From contig NZ_PUJW01000011.1 in NCBI RefSeq assembly GCF_011189575.1, positions 62,001-126,000 of the forward strand: DNA of 64,000 nucleotides, read 5' to 3'. The notes beneath the pieces were generated by a model that had not been told where the DNA came from, did no database searches, and was given only the letters and a program-made list of their open reading frames with translations. Positions 8,664 through 16,833 of the stretch are shown here, in pieces; the first letter of the stretch is position 1; each line of letters begins with the position of its first letter. The translations under genes and the position numbers were made by a program. The stretch is from Photorhabdus cinerea. GTDB taxonomy: Bacteria; Pseudomonadota; Gammaproteobacteria; Enterobacterales; Enterobacteriaceae.

Positions 8664-10160
8664 ATGACTGATAAAGAAATTAGTACCGTTGACTCATTGA
8701 AAGCGAGTTTTAAGTCTGGTGTTCGACTCATGCCTGAAGCCTTTTCCCATTTGATTGATGAGGCATATAAGGCATATGAAATCATTGATGGCGCTCAGGG
8801 GGATGGCCCGACCGCAGGGCTGAAACGGGATGGTAAAGGAAAACTGGCTCTCAACACTCACCATTCTGGCGGGTTAAACCCTGAACAAGGGGCTTTGGCG
8901 CTATCATTGAAGCCAGAAGGTGGACTCTCTTTTGATGGAGGAGGGTATCTGAAATTGGATGCCGATCGGCAGGTTCAGTTTACAGATTTTTTCAGTTTAT
9001 CGCGGCGGGAGCGGATGGAGATCACGCAGTTGTTGGGTTTGAAACGCACCATGATAACGCGAATTGTTTCTCCCTTCCCTAAAGAAGATGAGCGTTTTGG
9101 CATTTCTGTTAGCCTGAGCGCGGCGGGAGATTGTTTAGCGGTTGGGATGAATAATCAAGTCTGTGTGTATACGCGCCGGAAGAGTGGTGAGTGGAATATA
9201 AGCAAGCCGATTGTGTTTGAGGCTTATGAAGATGAATATCATAAATCTTCATGGGATGTCTCTCTGGATGCGGCTGGCGATACCCTGGCGTTGGGAAACA
9301 CATTGCCGTATCCCACTTATAACCAAGGGCGGGTTTGTGTGTATACGCGCACGAAGGGCGTTTGGGATACAAAACATCCCGTTGTGTTTCCGATTGGAAG
9401 TGAATACTTTGGTGCGAGTGTCAGCTTGAGCGCCGCAGGAGACTGTCTGGTGGGCGGTGCCAAACACTACACTGCGTTCCGTATATTTATGCGCCGGAAT
9501 GGGATCTGGGATACAAAAAACCCCGTTCAGATTCCGCTCCCTCCGAATTTTTATGAGTTTGGCTGGGTTGCCCACCTGAGTGCCGCGGGAAACTGTCTGG
9601 CGACGCATGATTTCGATCCAAAAAGCACAATTTATGTGTATACACGCATAAATGGGGTCTGGGATGGAGAAAACCCTATTAAGTTCAGTCACCCTGAAGG
9701 TGAATCATCTGGCTTCAGCAGGGTTTTTAGCCTGAATGCAGAGGGAGATCGTTTGGTGGTGGGTACGGAGTTTTATAAATCCACGGATGGGGAGGTTTAT
9801 CTGTATACGCGCACGAATGGGATCTGGGATAAAGAAAATCCCATTAAGTTTTCGGCCCCGGCAAGTAGCGTATATTTTGGTAGCTCTCTCGAACTGAATG
9901 ATGCGGGAGATCGTTTGGCAGTGGGGGCGGCTTCCCGGGTGTATCTGTATACCTGTCTGAATGATAAGTGGAATATGGAAGCACCTATGGAGATTTTGAA
10001 CCCTTCAGGCAATTCAGACAATTTAAATGGTTTTGGTGGACCTGTTGGCTTGAATAAGGCGGGGACGAGTTTGGCTGTTGGTGCAACGTTAGAGAGTGTC
10101 GATTCTCAGTCCAAAGCCGGTGCGGTTTATGTTTTTGAGAATGTTAAAATAACATCATAG
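8664..10160 (+). CDS. Tail-fibre-like head plus beta-propeller protein (paralogue 5)
   Basis: 498 residues. The second of two adjacent ATGs (8664) was chosen because it keeps the same 7-base distance from GAGG, and the same MTDKEIS start, as the paralogues. The head is almost identical to paralogue 4, and seven blades follow with the TNGIWD and GDRLAVGAASRVYLYT signatures. The last blade ends AVYVFENVKITS, lacking the tail of paralogue 4. It is the last gene of the array; a GCCCAC/GTGGGC hairpin and an ERIC fragment follow. Confidence 0.75.
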   Translation: MTDKEISTVDSLKASFKSGVRLMPEAFSHLIDEAYKAYEIIDGAQGDGPTAGLKRDGKGKLALNTHHSGGLNPEQGALALSLKPEGGLSFDGGGYLKLDADRQVQFTDFFSLSRRERMEITQLLGLKRTMITRIVSPFPKEDERFGISVSLSAAGDCLAVGMNNQVCVYTRRKSGEWNISKPIVFEAYEDEYHKSSWDVSLDAAGDTLALGNTLPYPTYNQGRVCVYTRTKGVWDTKHPVVFPIGSEYFGASVSLSAAGDCLVGGAKHYTAFRIFMRRNGIWDTKNPVQIPLPPNFYEFGWVAHLSAAGNCLATHDFDPKSTIYVYTRINGVWDGENPIKFSHPEGESSGFSRVFSLNAEGDRLVVGTEFYKSTDGEVYLYTRTNGIWDKENPIKFSAPASSVYFGSSLELNDAGDRLAVGAASRVYLYTCLNDKWNMEAPMEILNPSGNSDNLNGFGGPVGLNKAGTSLAVGATLESVDSQSKAGAVYVFENVKITS

Positions 10161-10233
10161 TCACTAAGCTGAACATCATCCTCGGCACTTCGCCCACGAA
10201 CGTGGGCTGTTACAGCGTAGCAGCGCCCTATTC

Positions 10234-10265
10234 GTTGCGATGCATCTTGAAATCCATAGGGTATA
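10234..10265 (+). repeat. ERIC fragment (3' 32 bases only)
   Basis: GTTGCGATGCATCTTGAAAT followed by CCATAGGGTATA matches the last quarter of the full ERICs in the window. The remaining ~95 bases are absent. It sits right after the propeller array, which suggests a deletion or rearrangement endpoint there. Confidence 0.8.
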
Positions 10266-10435
10266 GCCTGATTTTTGATAATTACCTGTTGTTGCTTATT
10301 CCTATTTTGCAGTATATTTTCGCAACACGTTATCGTTGCGCAATTGTTACGTTGGCTTACAAACGGTGATTTTTGCTAATTCGTTCTTCCCTGATTACAA
10401 CAACCATTTCACAGTACATTTCGTTTGAATTATTC

Positions 10436-10543
10436 ATGTTTGAGGACTCCGTGAGTAGCTACGAAGTTTGGGTTGAACAGGAAGGTGGTGCTTACAAATA
10501 CTATCAAAGCAATAAAAAACGGCACTACCGCAATAGGCGGTAA
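10436..10543 (+). CDS. Possible 35-residue basic peptide (tentative)
   Basis: An ATG frame of 35 codons ending in a basic KKRHYRNRR tail. A GTG at 10451 with GAGG just upstream gives a 30-residue version (VSSYEVWVEQEGG...). It overlaps the flgN terminator hairpin on the other strand, which argues against a strongly expressed gene. The 10161-10435 gap otherwise holds only a hairpin (10192-10207) and the ERIC fragment. Confidence 0.3.
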   Translation: MFEDSVSSYEVWVEQEGGAYKYYQSNKKRHYRNRR

Positions 10544-10546
10544 TGC
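10514..10546 (-). terminator. Terminator of flgA/flgM/flgN
   Basis: On the minus strand GCATTACCGC pairs with GCGGTAGTGC (one mismatch) across a 5-base loop, followed by CGTTTTTT. It starts 7 bases past the flgN stop. Confidence 0.8.
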
Positions 10547-10552
10547 ACTGAA

Positions 10553-10993
10553 TCAAACCTGAACTTTGTGGCCGGAAAGTATGCTGTGACGGGCAGCTTG
10601 GCCGTCTGAACCGTAAAGAGAGGGGCTATGATGACTTTTTAGGAAAGCAATGGCTTTACTATTTAAATCAAGATGCTGGGTTAACAATGAACTGTTATGC
10701 GTGTTTAAATCACGAACCCGGATAATCGCTTTGCCAATCTGTTGCCATAATGTGGCAAGTATAGGTTGCTTATCATAAGGTGCAATGACATTTAGCGCTT
10801 TGCTTAAATTAAGACGCTGCTGTTCTGAATGGCTAAGCGCGGACAACAGGAAATTTTTTCGTTCTGTTACCCGGTGCAAATCTCGTGCTTCAATAAAACC
10901 TTCGCACAGAATACGTTGCTCTTCCGTCATTATTTGGGTCAGCGAGGTTAAATGAGTCATTTGCTGTTCGAGTAATTGTTGCAGTTCTTCCAT
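10553..10993 (-). CDS. flgN: Flagellar export chaperone FlgN
   Basis: 146 residues, mostly helical with heptad-like Leu/Gln spacing (LQQLLEQQMTHLTSLTQIM near the start). FlgN is the cytoplasmic chaperone that delivers the hook-filament junction proteins FlgK and FlgL to the export gate. It lies directly after flgM in the order of Enterobacteriaceae, with 11 bases between, and both can be made from the sigma-28 promoter upstream of flgM. Length agrees with the family (~140). Confidence 0.92.
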   Translation of the reverse strand: MEELQQLLEQQMTHLTSLTQIMTEEQRILCEGFIEARDLHRVTERKNFLLSALSHSEQQRLNLSKALNVIAPYDKQPILATLWQQIGKAIIRVRDLNTHNSSLLTQHLDLNSKAIAFLKSHHSPSLYGSDGQAARHSILSGHKVQV

Positions 10994-11004
10994 AACAAGT
11001 TTAA

Positions 11005-11307
11005 CTATTTCTTATAATGCTGAAAATTCTCGGCGGCTTCTTTGAGCAGAGCATCTGCGATTTTACCGCTGTTCATTTTTAAGGTTCCTTGAGCAAGAGC
11101 TTCTTTCAACTTTTGCACCTTTTGGACATTGATATCTTGGCTGCTTGGTTGAACTAGTTTTGTTTGTGCTTCGCTCAGTTTTACTTGTGCATCACTGCTT
11201 TGTAAAGTAACGCCGGAGGTTTTGCGGGGGCCCTGGGCGCTTTCATTAGTCGGTCGCTGTTGAACAGCGGCGATAGCTAATAAGGGTTGAGTGCGTTCGA
11301 TACTCAT
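11005..11307 (-). CDS. flgM: Anti-sigma-28 factor FlgM
   Basis: 100 residues, polar N-terminus and a C-terminal half rich in Lys/Gln with VQKLKEALAQGTLKMNSGKIADALL, the FliA-binding helices of FlgM. FlgM holds sigma-28 inactive until it is exported through the finished hook, coupling filament synthesis to hook completion. A sigma-28 promoter lies 94 bases upstream, giving the usual feedback loop; readthrough from flgA is the second source. fliA itself is in this window (51027). Confidence 0.93.
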   Translation of the reverse strand: MSIERTQPLLAIAAVQQRPTNESAQGPRKTSGVTLQSSDAQVKLSEAQTKLVQPSSQDINVQKVQKLKEALAQGTLKMNSGKIADALLKEAAENFQHYKK

Positions 11308-11400
11308 AATTATTATCCTTTATGGCCAGGCATAGGTTCACCTATGGATCGGAGCAGGTTACACGCCATTGGCATACCTGCAAATCGTGCTATGCTGGTT

Positions 11401-11427
11401 ATATCGGCACAGTAAAAGAAAACTTTA
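11401..11427 (-). promoter_or_regulatory. Sigma-28 (FliA) promoter of flgMN
   Basis: Minus strand TAAA, 15 bases, GCCGATAT: one base off the TAAA-N15-GCCGATAA consensus. It lies between the flgA stop and flgM. Confidence 0.85.
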
Positions 11428-11432
11428 GTAAC

Positions 11433-12092
11433 TTATAACATGATTTTTACACTGCCGTTTTCTAATGCCTGGCCGGTTATAACGTGCCCTGAATTCATTC
11501 GAACTCTGACTTTATCAGAAGTGGCAGCATTATTAATAGCTTTCCCTTCATTCCGTATCTGAAAGCCATCTCCCTGTACAATTACCACCACGTTTTGACC
11601 TGACCGCACAGCCCACGGGCGGCGTAACATGTTGCGCGTGAGAACCTGCCCAAGCGGGACGTTGCGCACAGCAACGCTGTTTTTTATTTCATTTTTGTTA
11701 AAAATCAGATCATGGGGTAGTTTTTCCAGTAATCCGCTTCTGACCTGAAAATCTTTCTCTGATAAAACATCATTACGGGAGAGGGCACGACGGGTAACCA
11801 AATAGTTTCCCGTGACACTGACAGCGACTTGAATAAATTTGCGTTGTTGATGACAGATGACGGGCAAAGAGATATTTCCCCAGTTTTGACCACCAATCGG
11901 TGGCTGAATTTCTGGCAATTCACATTGAGGCCATTGTTGTTCCGGCGTTCTGATTTCAACAGAAACGTTATGGTGATTACCCCGGTGTATCTGTTGGAAA
12001 TAATGCGTTATGGCCTGAGATAAGGGATTGCTCCATGCCATCGGGATAATAAAGAAAAATGCGAACAGCCCGATAATCTTTATAGCTTGCAT
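11433..12092 (-). CDS. flgA: P-ring assembly chaperone FlgA
   Basis: 219 residues with a clear Sec signal peptide (IIGLFAFFFIIPMAWS) and a C-terminal SAF-type domain (RRALSRNDVLSEKDF ... GQVLTRNMLRRPW). FlgA is the periplasmic chaperone for assembly of FlgI into the P ring. It is transcribed away from flgB, as in other enterobacteria. Length matches the family (219 in E. coli). Confidence 0.95.
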   Translation of the reverse strand: MQAIKIIGLFAFFFIIPMAWSNPLSQAITHYFQQIHRGNHHNVSVEIRTPEQQWPQCELPEIQPPIGGQNWGNISLPVICHQQRKFIQVAVSVTGNYLVTRRALSRNDVLSEKDFQVRSGLLEKLPHDLIFNKNEIKNSVAVRNVPLGQVLTRNMLRRPWAVRSGQNVVVIVQGDGFQIRNEGKAINNAATSDKVRVRMNSGHVITGQALENGSVKIML

Positions 12093-12279
12093 CTTCTCGC
12101 TCTCATTATTTCTGTCGATAAAGTCAATAAATCCGCAGCCGTTTAATGGTGCACAGTGTATCTGTATTGAACGTCAGTTAATGGGATAAATAGCAATTCA
12201 ATTAGCGTCTATTCATCCGATAGGCTTTTCCTTCTGCGTTTATTCTGTTTACTGCGAACTTCGCGATCGCGAAAGGCGT

Positions 12280-12363
12280 TATACCCAACAGATTTCAATT
12301 TGTAGCGCGGCGGCAAGTGAAAGCAGCCAACAAAGCAGCAACTTGAAGGATGAAGGGGATATT
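12280..12363 (-). repeat. Internally deleted ERIC (~84 bp) in the flgA-flgB intergenic region
   Basis: The outer parts of an ERIC are present (TATACCCAACAGATTTCAA ... GCAGCCAACAAAG, CAACTTGAAGGATGA) but about 43 central bases are missing. It ends ~41 bases before flgB, so it lies in the flgB leader or promoter region (12093-12403), which otherwise should hold the FlhDC-dependent divergent promoters; I could not place those with confidence. Confidence 0.75.
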
Positions 12364-12403
12364 AAGATTCACAACACAGGTAAGTCACATCAGAGGGAGG
12401 AAT

Positions 12404-12817
12404 ATGCTCGATAAATTAGATGCAGCCTTTCATTTTCAGCAGGAAGCCTTGTCATTGCGATCACGGCGGCAGGAAATACTGTCCGCTAATATCGCCAATG
12501 CGGATACGCCTGGCTATCAGGCGCGGGATATTGATTTCGCCGCACAACTGAAAAAAACCATTGCGCACGGTCGGGTCACCGGGAACGGGATCGGGCTGAC
12601 TCTGACATCCGATCGGCATATTCCCATTCAGCCTCAGAAGAGAATGGAAATGGACTTGCTGTATCGCGTGCCTTATCAGCCAGCAATGGATGGCAACACG
12701 GTGGATATGGATATGGAACGCAGCAATTTTATGGATAACAGCCTGAAATATCAGGCCGAGCTGACGGCGACCAGCTCTCAGGTTAAAAGCATGATGTCAG
12801 TTTTACAGCAAGGATAA
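12404..12817 (+). CDS. flgB: Flagellar proximal rod protein FlgB
   Basis: 137 residues from the ATG at 12404, chosen over an upstream ATG (12350, inside the ERIC remnant) because GGGAGGA precedes it and the N-terminus MLDKLDAAFHFQQEAL matches FlgB. The conserved rod motif SANIANADTPGYQARDIDF is present near residue 30. FlgB forms the proximal rod with FlgC and FlgF. It is the first gene of the flgBCDEFGHIJ operon. Confidence 0.95.
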   Translation: MLDKLDAAFHFQQEALSLRSRRQEILSANIANADTPGYQARDIDFAAQLKKTIAHGRVTGNGIGLTLTSDRHIPIQPQKRMEMDLLYRVPYQPAMDGNTVDMDMERSNFMDNSLKYQAELTATSSQVKSMMSVLQQG

Positions 12818-12822
12818 AGGCC

Positions 12823-13227
12823 ATGTCTTTACTCAGTGTTTTTGATATTGCCAGTTCGGCATTATCCGCTCAATCCCAAAGGTTAAATGTCAGTGCCAGT
12901 AATATGGCGAATGCCGATAGTGTTTCGGGGCCTGATGGTCAGCCATATCGGGCTAAACAGGTTGTTTTTCGTGTTGCTGCACCGGCGGGACAAGAAACGG
13001 GTGGTGTCAGAGTCAGTGAAATTGTTGATGATCCAACCCCGTTCCGCCTTGAATATCAGCCGGGACACCCGTTGGCCGATGAAAAGGGTTATGTACGTAT
13101 GCCAAACGTTGATGTAGTCGGAGAAATGATTAACACCATTTCGGCTTCTCGTAGTTATCAAGCTAACGTTGAAGTGCTTAATACGACTAAATCAATAATG
13201 CTGAAAACATTAACGTTAGGTCAGTAA
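12823..13227 (+). CDS. flgC: Flagellar proximal rod protein FlgC
   Basis: 134 residues with the rod/hook N-terminal helix and SASNMANADSVSGPDGQPY, and the C-terminal VDVVGEMINTISASRSYQAN conserved in the axial family. It is a rod subunit and follows flgB by 5 bases. Length equals E. coli FlgC. Confidence 0.96.
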   Translation: MSLLSVFDIASSALSAQSQRLNVSASNMANADSVSGPDGQPYRAKQVVFRVAAPAGQETGGVRVSEIVDDPTPFRLEYQPGHPLADEKGYVRMPNVDVVGEMINTISASRSYQANVEVLNTTKSIMLKTLTLGQ

Positions 13228-13239
13228 CAGGGGCGACTC

Positions 13240-13938
13240 ATGGCAATTACCAGTTCAATAAACGGATATCAGGATGATACTACGGTCAGGGAGTTGGTCC
13301 AGAACAGCAAGACGAACAAGAAGAACAGCGAAGAGCTGAATAGCAATTTTATGCAATTGCTGATCGCGCAAGTAAAAAACCAAGATCCAACTAATCCGAT
13401 GCAGAACAATGAGTTAACATCTCATTTAGCGCAGATCAACATGCTAGAGGGGATCGAAAAGCTGAATACCACGGTGGGATCTATTGTCGGTCAGATGAAC
13501 AATAGTCAGTCTTTACAAGCATCAGCCCTGATTGGACGAAACGTTATGATCCCAGGGGAGACCATTCTGGTTGGTGCAAACGAACAAAATGGCGGCATCA
13601 GTACGACACCATTTGGTATTGAGCTGGAAAGACCGGCAGATAGTGTGAAAGTTACTATCACTGATAAGCAAGGCGGGGTTGTAGGCCAAATTGATATCGG
13701 TGCGTTAGAAGCGGGAGTTCATAGTTTCTCTTGGGACGGCATAAAAGAAGATGGCACTAAGGTTGAGGATGGCGCTTATACAATCACTATTGCAGCCAGC
13801 TATCAAGGTGAGCCGCGAGTATCTCTGCCACTAAAATCCGCGAAGGTGAATGGTGTTACGCGTGACGCGGACGGCGCCAGGTTAGATTTAGGACGGATCG
13901 GTGCCGTCACTATGGATCAGATACGTCAGATTCTTTAA
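13240..13938 (+). CDS. flgD: Hook-assembly scaffold FlgD
   Basis: 232 residues. The N-terminal part holds NSNFMQLLIAQVKNQDPTNP, the conserved FlgD signature, followed by a Tudor/Fn3-like beta region (residues ~95-215, with HSFSWDGIKEDGTKVEDGAY). FlgD caps the growing hook and is discarded afterwards. Position and length match the family. Confidence 0.96.
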   Translation: MAITSSINGYQDDTTVRELVQNSKTNKKNSEELNSNFMQLLIAQVKNQDPTNPMQNNELTSHLAQINMLEGIEKLNTTVGSIVGQMNNSQSLQASALIGRNVMIPGETILVGANEQNGGISTTPFGIELERPADSVKVTITDKQGGVVGQIDIGALEAGVHSFSWDGIKEDGTKVEDGAYTITIAASYQGEPRVSLPLKSAKVNGVTRDADGARLDLGRIGAVTMDQIRQIL

Positions 13939-13965
13939 CAAACAAGCATTTTAACGGAGAGTAAT

Positions 13966-15180
13966 ATGGCTTTTTCACAGGCAGTTAGTGGCTTGAATGC
14001 AGCAGCAGGTAATTTGGATGTTATCGGTAATAATATCGCTAACGCAGCGACATATGGTTTTAAATCGAGTTCGGCTGCTTTTGCTGACATTTTTGCAGGT
14101 TCTCAGGTCGGTCTGGGGGTACAAATGTCGGGTATTAACCAGAACTTTAAAGATGGTACGCCGACGACGACTAACCGAACACTTGATCTGGCGATTACTC
14201 AAGGCGGTTTTTTCCGTGTGCAAGGTAGTGATGGCACAATCCGCTACTCCCGTAACGGTGAGTTTAAATTAGATGAGAACCGCAACATTATTAATATGCA
14301 AGGCATGAAATTGACCGGTTATCCGGCAGTGAGTGTCAATGGGGGAGAGCCAGAAATTCAGAAAGGTGCTAACCCAGAACCAATCACAATATCTCAGGAT
14401 ATGCTGGCGGCTAAAGCGACAACTAAAGTCACGATGACGGCAAACCTTAACTCAATGCATGAAAAGGTAACCGGGGCTTTTTCGCCAGAAAATAAAGATT
14501 CTTATAGCTATCCTACCAGTGTTACCACCTTTGATAGCTTGGGGAACCCACATGTTATCAAGGTTTTTTTTGCGAAAACGAACGATAACGAATGGCAGGT
14601 TCATGCTCAGGATAGTACGGTTGAGGGCGCTAAAGCAGACCCGTTGGGGACGTTGAAATTTGATAGCAATGGTAAACTGATTGGAGACAATAATCAGTTC
14701 ACGTTTCGCATTCCTCGATTGAATGGTTCTAATGACGCTGATATCACTATTGATTTTAATGGCAGTAAACAGCAGAAAATTGATGCTGATGGCATATCGA
14801 CACTCAAGCCAGACGGTTATGCCGCAGGTAAATTCACTGGCTACAGTATTGAGAAAGATGGCCGTGTTATCGGCAGCTATTCTAATCAGCAATCCAAGGT
14901 ATTAGGCCAGATTGTTCTAACCAACTTTGCTAACCCGGAAGGACTGGCAGCACAGGGTGACAATGTTTGGGTAGAAACGGGCGCTTCAGGTAGTCCGATT
15001 GTCGGTATTGCGGGATCAGGCGGCTTTGGCGAATTGCTCAGTAAGACGCTGGAATCGTCTAACGTTGATATGAGCAAAGAGTTGGTCAATATGATCGTTG
15101 CTCAACGTAACTATCAATCCAATGCGCAGACCATCAAAACTCAGGATCAGATCCTGCAAACTCTGGTCAGCATGCGCTGA
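13966..15180 (+). CDS. flgE: Flagellar hook protein FlgE
   Basis: 404 residues. The N-terminal AVSGLNAAAGNLDVIGNNIA and C-terminal SNVDMSKELVNMIVAQRNYQ are the axial-family D0 helices; between them is the hook D1/D2 region. It polymerises to the hook outside the cell after export. Ribosome-binding site ACGGAGAG. Length near E. coli FlgE (402). Confidence 0.96.
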   Translation: MAFSQAVSGLNAAAGNLDVIGNNIANAATYGFKSSSAAFADIFAGSQVGLGVQMSGINQNFKDGTPTTTNRTLDLAITQGGFFRVQGSDGTIRYSRNGEFKLDENRNIINMQGMKLTGYPAVSVNGGEPEIQKGANPEPITISQDMLAAKATTKVTMTANLNSMHEKVTGAFSPENKDSYSYPTSVTTFDSLGNPHVIKVFFAKTNDNEWQVHAQDSTVEGAKADPLGTLKFDSNGKLIGDNNQFTFRIPRLNGSNDADITIDFNGSKQQKIDADGISTLKPDGYAAGKFTGYSIEKDGRVIGSYSNQQSKVLGQIVLTNFANPEGLAAQGDNVWVETGASGSPIVGIAGSGGFGELLSKTLESSNVDMSKELVNMIVAQRNYQSNAQTIKTQDQILQTLVSMR

Positions 15181-15198
15181 TAGTTTCAGGATAGCATT

Positions 15199-15954
15199 AT
15201 GGATCATGTCATTTATACCGCAATGGGCGGCGCTCGTCAGACCCTGGAACATCAAGCGGTGACGGCAAATAACCTGGCTAATGCATCGACGCCGGGTTTC
15301 AAGGCGCAACTGGCTGCTTTGCGGGCGGTGCCTGTTGAAGGGGCGGCCTATAACACGCGTACTTTGGTCGTGGCTTCAACGCCGGGCACTGACAATCGTC
15401 AGGGGCCGATGAACTATACCGCACGTCCGCTGGATGTGGCGATTGGACAGGGAGGGTATCTGGCGGTTGAGCTTGAAGATGGTTCTGAGGCTTATACCCG
15501 TAACGGTAGCATTCAAATTTCAGCGGACGGTCAGTTAACTGTCCAGGGTAACTTGCTGATGAGTGAAAACGGTCCAATCGATGTGCCGCCACAAGCTGAA
15601 TTAACCCTAGCGGCTGATGGCTCGATCTCTGCCTTGGTTGCCGGTGATCCGCCAACTTTACTGGGGCAACTTGGCAAATTGAAAATGGTGAAGCCAGAGA
15701 ACAATCAACTTGTCCGAGGTGATGATGGTCTCTTCCATATGACTGAACAGGCGCAAGCGTTACAGGGTGACGTCTTACCTGCCAGCGAGGAAGTGAAATT
15801 AATGCCCGGTGCGCTTGAAGGAAGTAACGTCAACCCGATGGAAAGTATGGTGAGTATGATTGCCAACGCCCGTCGTTTTGAAATGCAGATGAAAGTCATC
15901 CATAGCTCAGATGAAAATGCACAACGTGCTAATCAGCTGTTATCAATGAGTTGA
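15199..15954 (+). CDS. flgF: Flagellar proximal rod protein FlgF
   Basis: 251 residues, the same length as E. coli FlgF. MDHVIYTAMGGARQTLEHQA at the start and GSNVNPMESMVSMIANARRF near the end are the axial-protein helices. It forms the rod between FlgB/C and FlgG. It is 18 bases after flgE. Confidence 0.95.
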   Translation: MDHVIYTAMGGARQTLEHQAVTANNLANASTPGFKAQLAALRAVPVEGAAYNTRTLVVASTPGTDNRQGPMNYTARPLDVAIGQGGYLAVELEDGSEAYTRNGSIQISADGQLTVQGNLLMSENGPIDVPPQAELTLAADGSISALVAGDPPTLLGQLGKLKMVKPENNQLVRGDDGLFHMTEQAQALQGDVLPASEEVKLMPGALEGSNVNPMESMVSMIANARRFEMQMKVIHSSDENAQRANQLLSMS

Positions 15955-15977
15955 TTTAGACACAGAGGATAAAACCG

Positions 15978-16760
15978 ATGATCCGATCATTATGGATTGC
16001 TAAAACTGGGTTGGATGCCCAGCAAACCAATATGGATGTGATTGCCAATAACCTGGCAAACGTCAGCACCAATGGTTTTAAACGCCAGCGTGCCGTCTTT
16101 GAAGATCTGCTTTACCAGACCATTCGTCAACCCGGGGCGATGTCATCGGAACAAACCCGTTTACCTTCTGGTTTACAGATGGGTACTGGGGTGCGTCCGG
16201 TAGCAACAGAACGTATACATACTCAGGGAGACTTATCTAAAACTAATAACAGTCATAATGTTGCTATTAGAGGGAAGGGTTTCTTTCAGGTTCAGTTACC
16301 TGATGGTACCAGTGCTTACACTCGTGACGGTGCATTTCAGGAAGATCAAAATGGGCAGTTGGTGACCGCGAACGGTTTTTTGATATTTCCTACCATTACC
16401 ATTCCTGATAACGCAACGGATCTCACCATTAGCCGTGATGGTGTTGTCGGTGCGAAAATACAGGGGCAATCGACACCTCAGCAAGTTGGTCAATTTACCC
16501 TGACAACCTTTATCAATGACAGTGGGTTAGAAAGTATTGGTGAAAACCTTTATGTAGAGACTGGCAGCTCTGGCGTACCGATTGAAAATACACCAGGAAT
16601 AAATGGCGCTGGGTTGCTCCAGCATAAATATGTAGAAACATCTAACGTCAATATCGCTGAAGAATTGGTCAATATGATTCAGACTCAGCGTGCTTATGAA
16701 GTTAACAGTAAGGCGATATCGACGTCTGATCAGATGCTACAAAAACTGACTCAGTTATAA
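15978..16760 (+). CDS. flgG: Flagellar distal rod protein FlgG
   Basis: 260 residues, the standard length. The N-terminus MIRSLWIAKTGLDAQQTNMD, the ANNLANVSTNGFKRQRAVFED stretch (shortened here) and C-terminal SNVNIAEELVNMIQTQRAYE are near-invariant in FlgG. It makes the distal rod crossing the peptidoglycan and the L/P rings encoded by the next two genes. Confidence 0.97.
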   Translation: MIRSLWIAKTGLDAQQTNMDVIANNLANVSTNGFKRQRAVFEDLLYQTIRQPGAMSSEQTRLPSGLQMGTGVRPVATERIHTQGDLSKTNNSHNVAIRGKGFFQVQLPDGTSAYTRDGAFQEDQNGQLVTANGFLIFPTITIPDNATDLTISRDGVVGAKIQGQSTPQQVGQFTLTTFINDSGLESIGENLYVETGSSGVPIENTPGINGAGLLQHKYVETSNVNIAEELVNMIQTQRAYEVNSKAISTSDQMLQKLTQL

Positions 16761-16833
16761 CCTAATCGTCAATCAGAACCGCGGGGAACATTCAGTTTCC
16801 CCGTTATTCAGGGATAAATTAAGAGTATCGAAG

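Noticed and set aside
2871..10160. Interpretation as part of a prophage
   Set aside because: Tail-fibre-like heads are present but there is no integrase, capsid, sheath, tube, lysis gene or attachment site in the window.
13966..15180. Long antisense frames inside flgE, flgF and other flagellar genes
   Set aside because: They are shadows of well-conserved genes, with no ribosome-binding sites or family resemblance.
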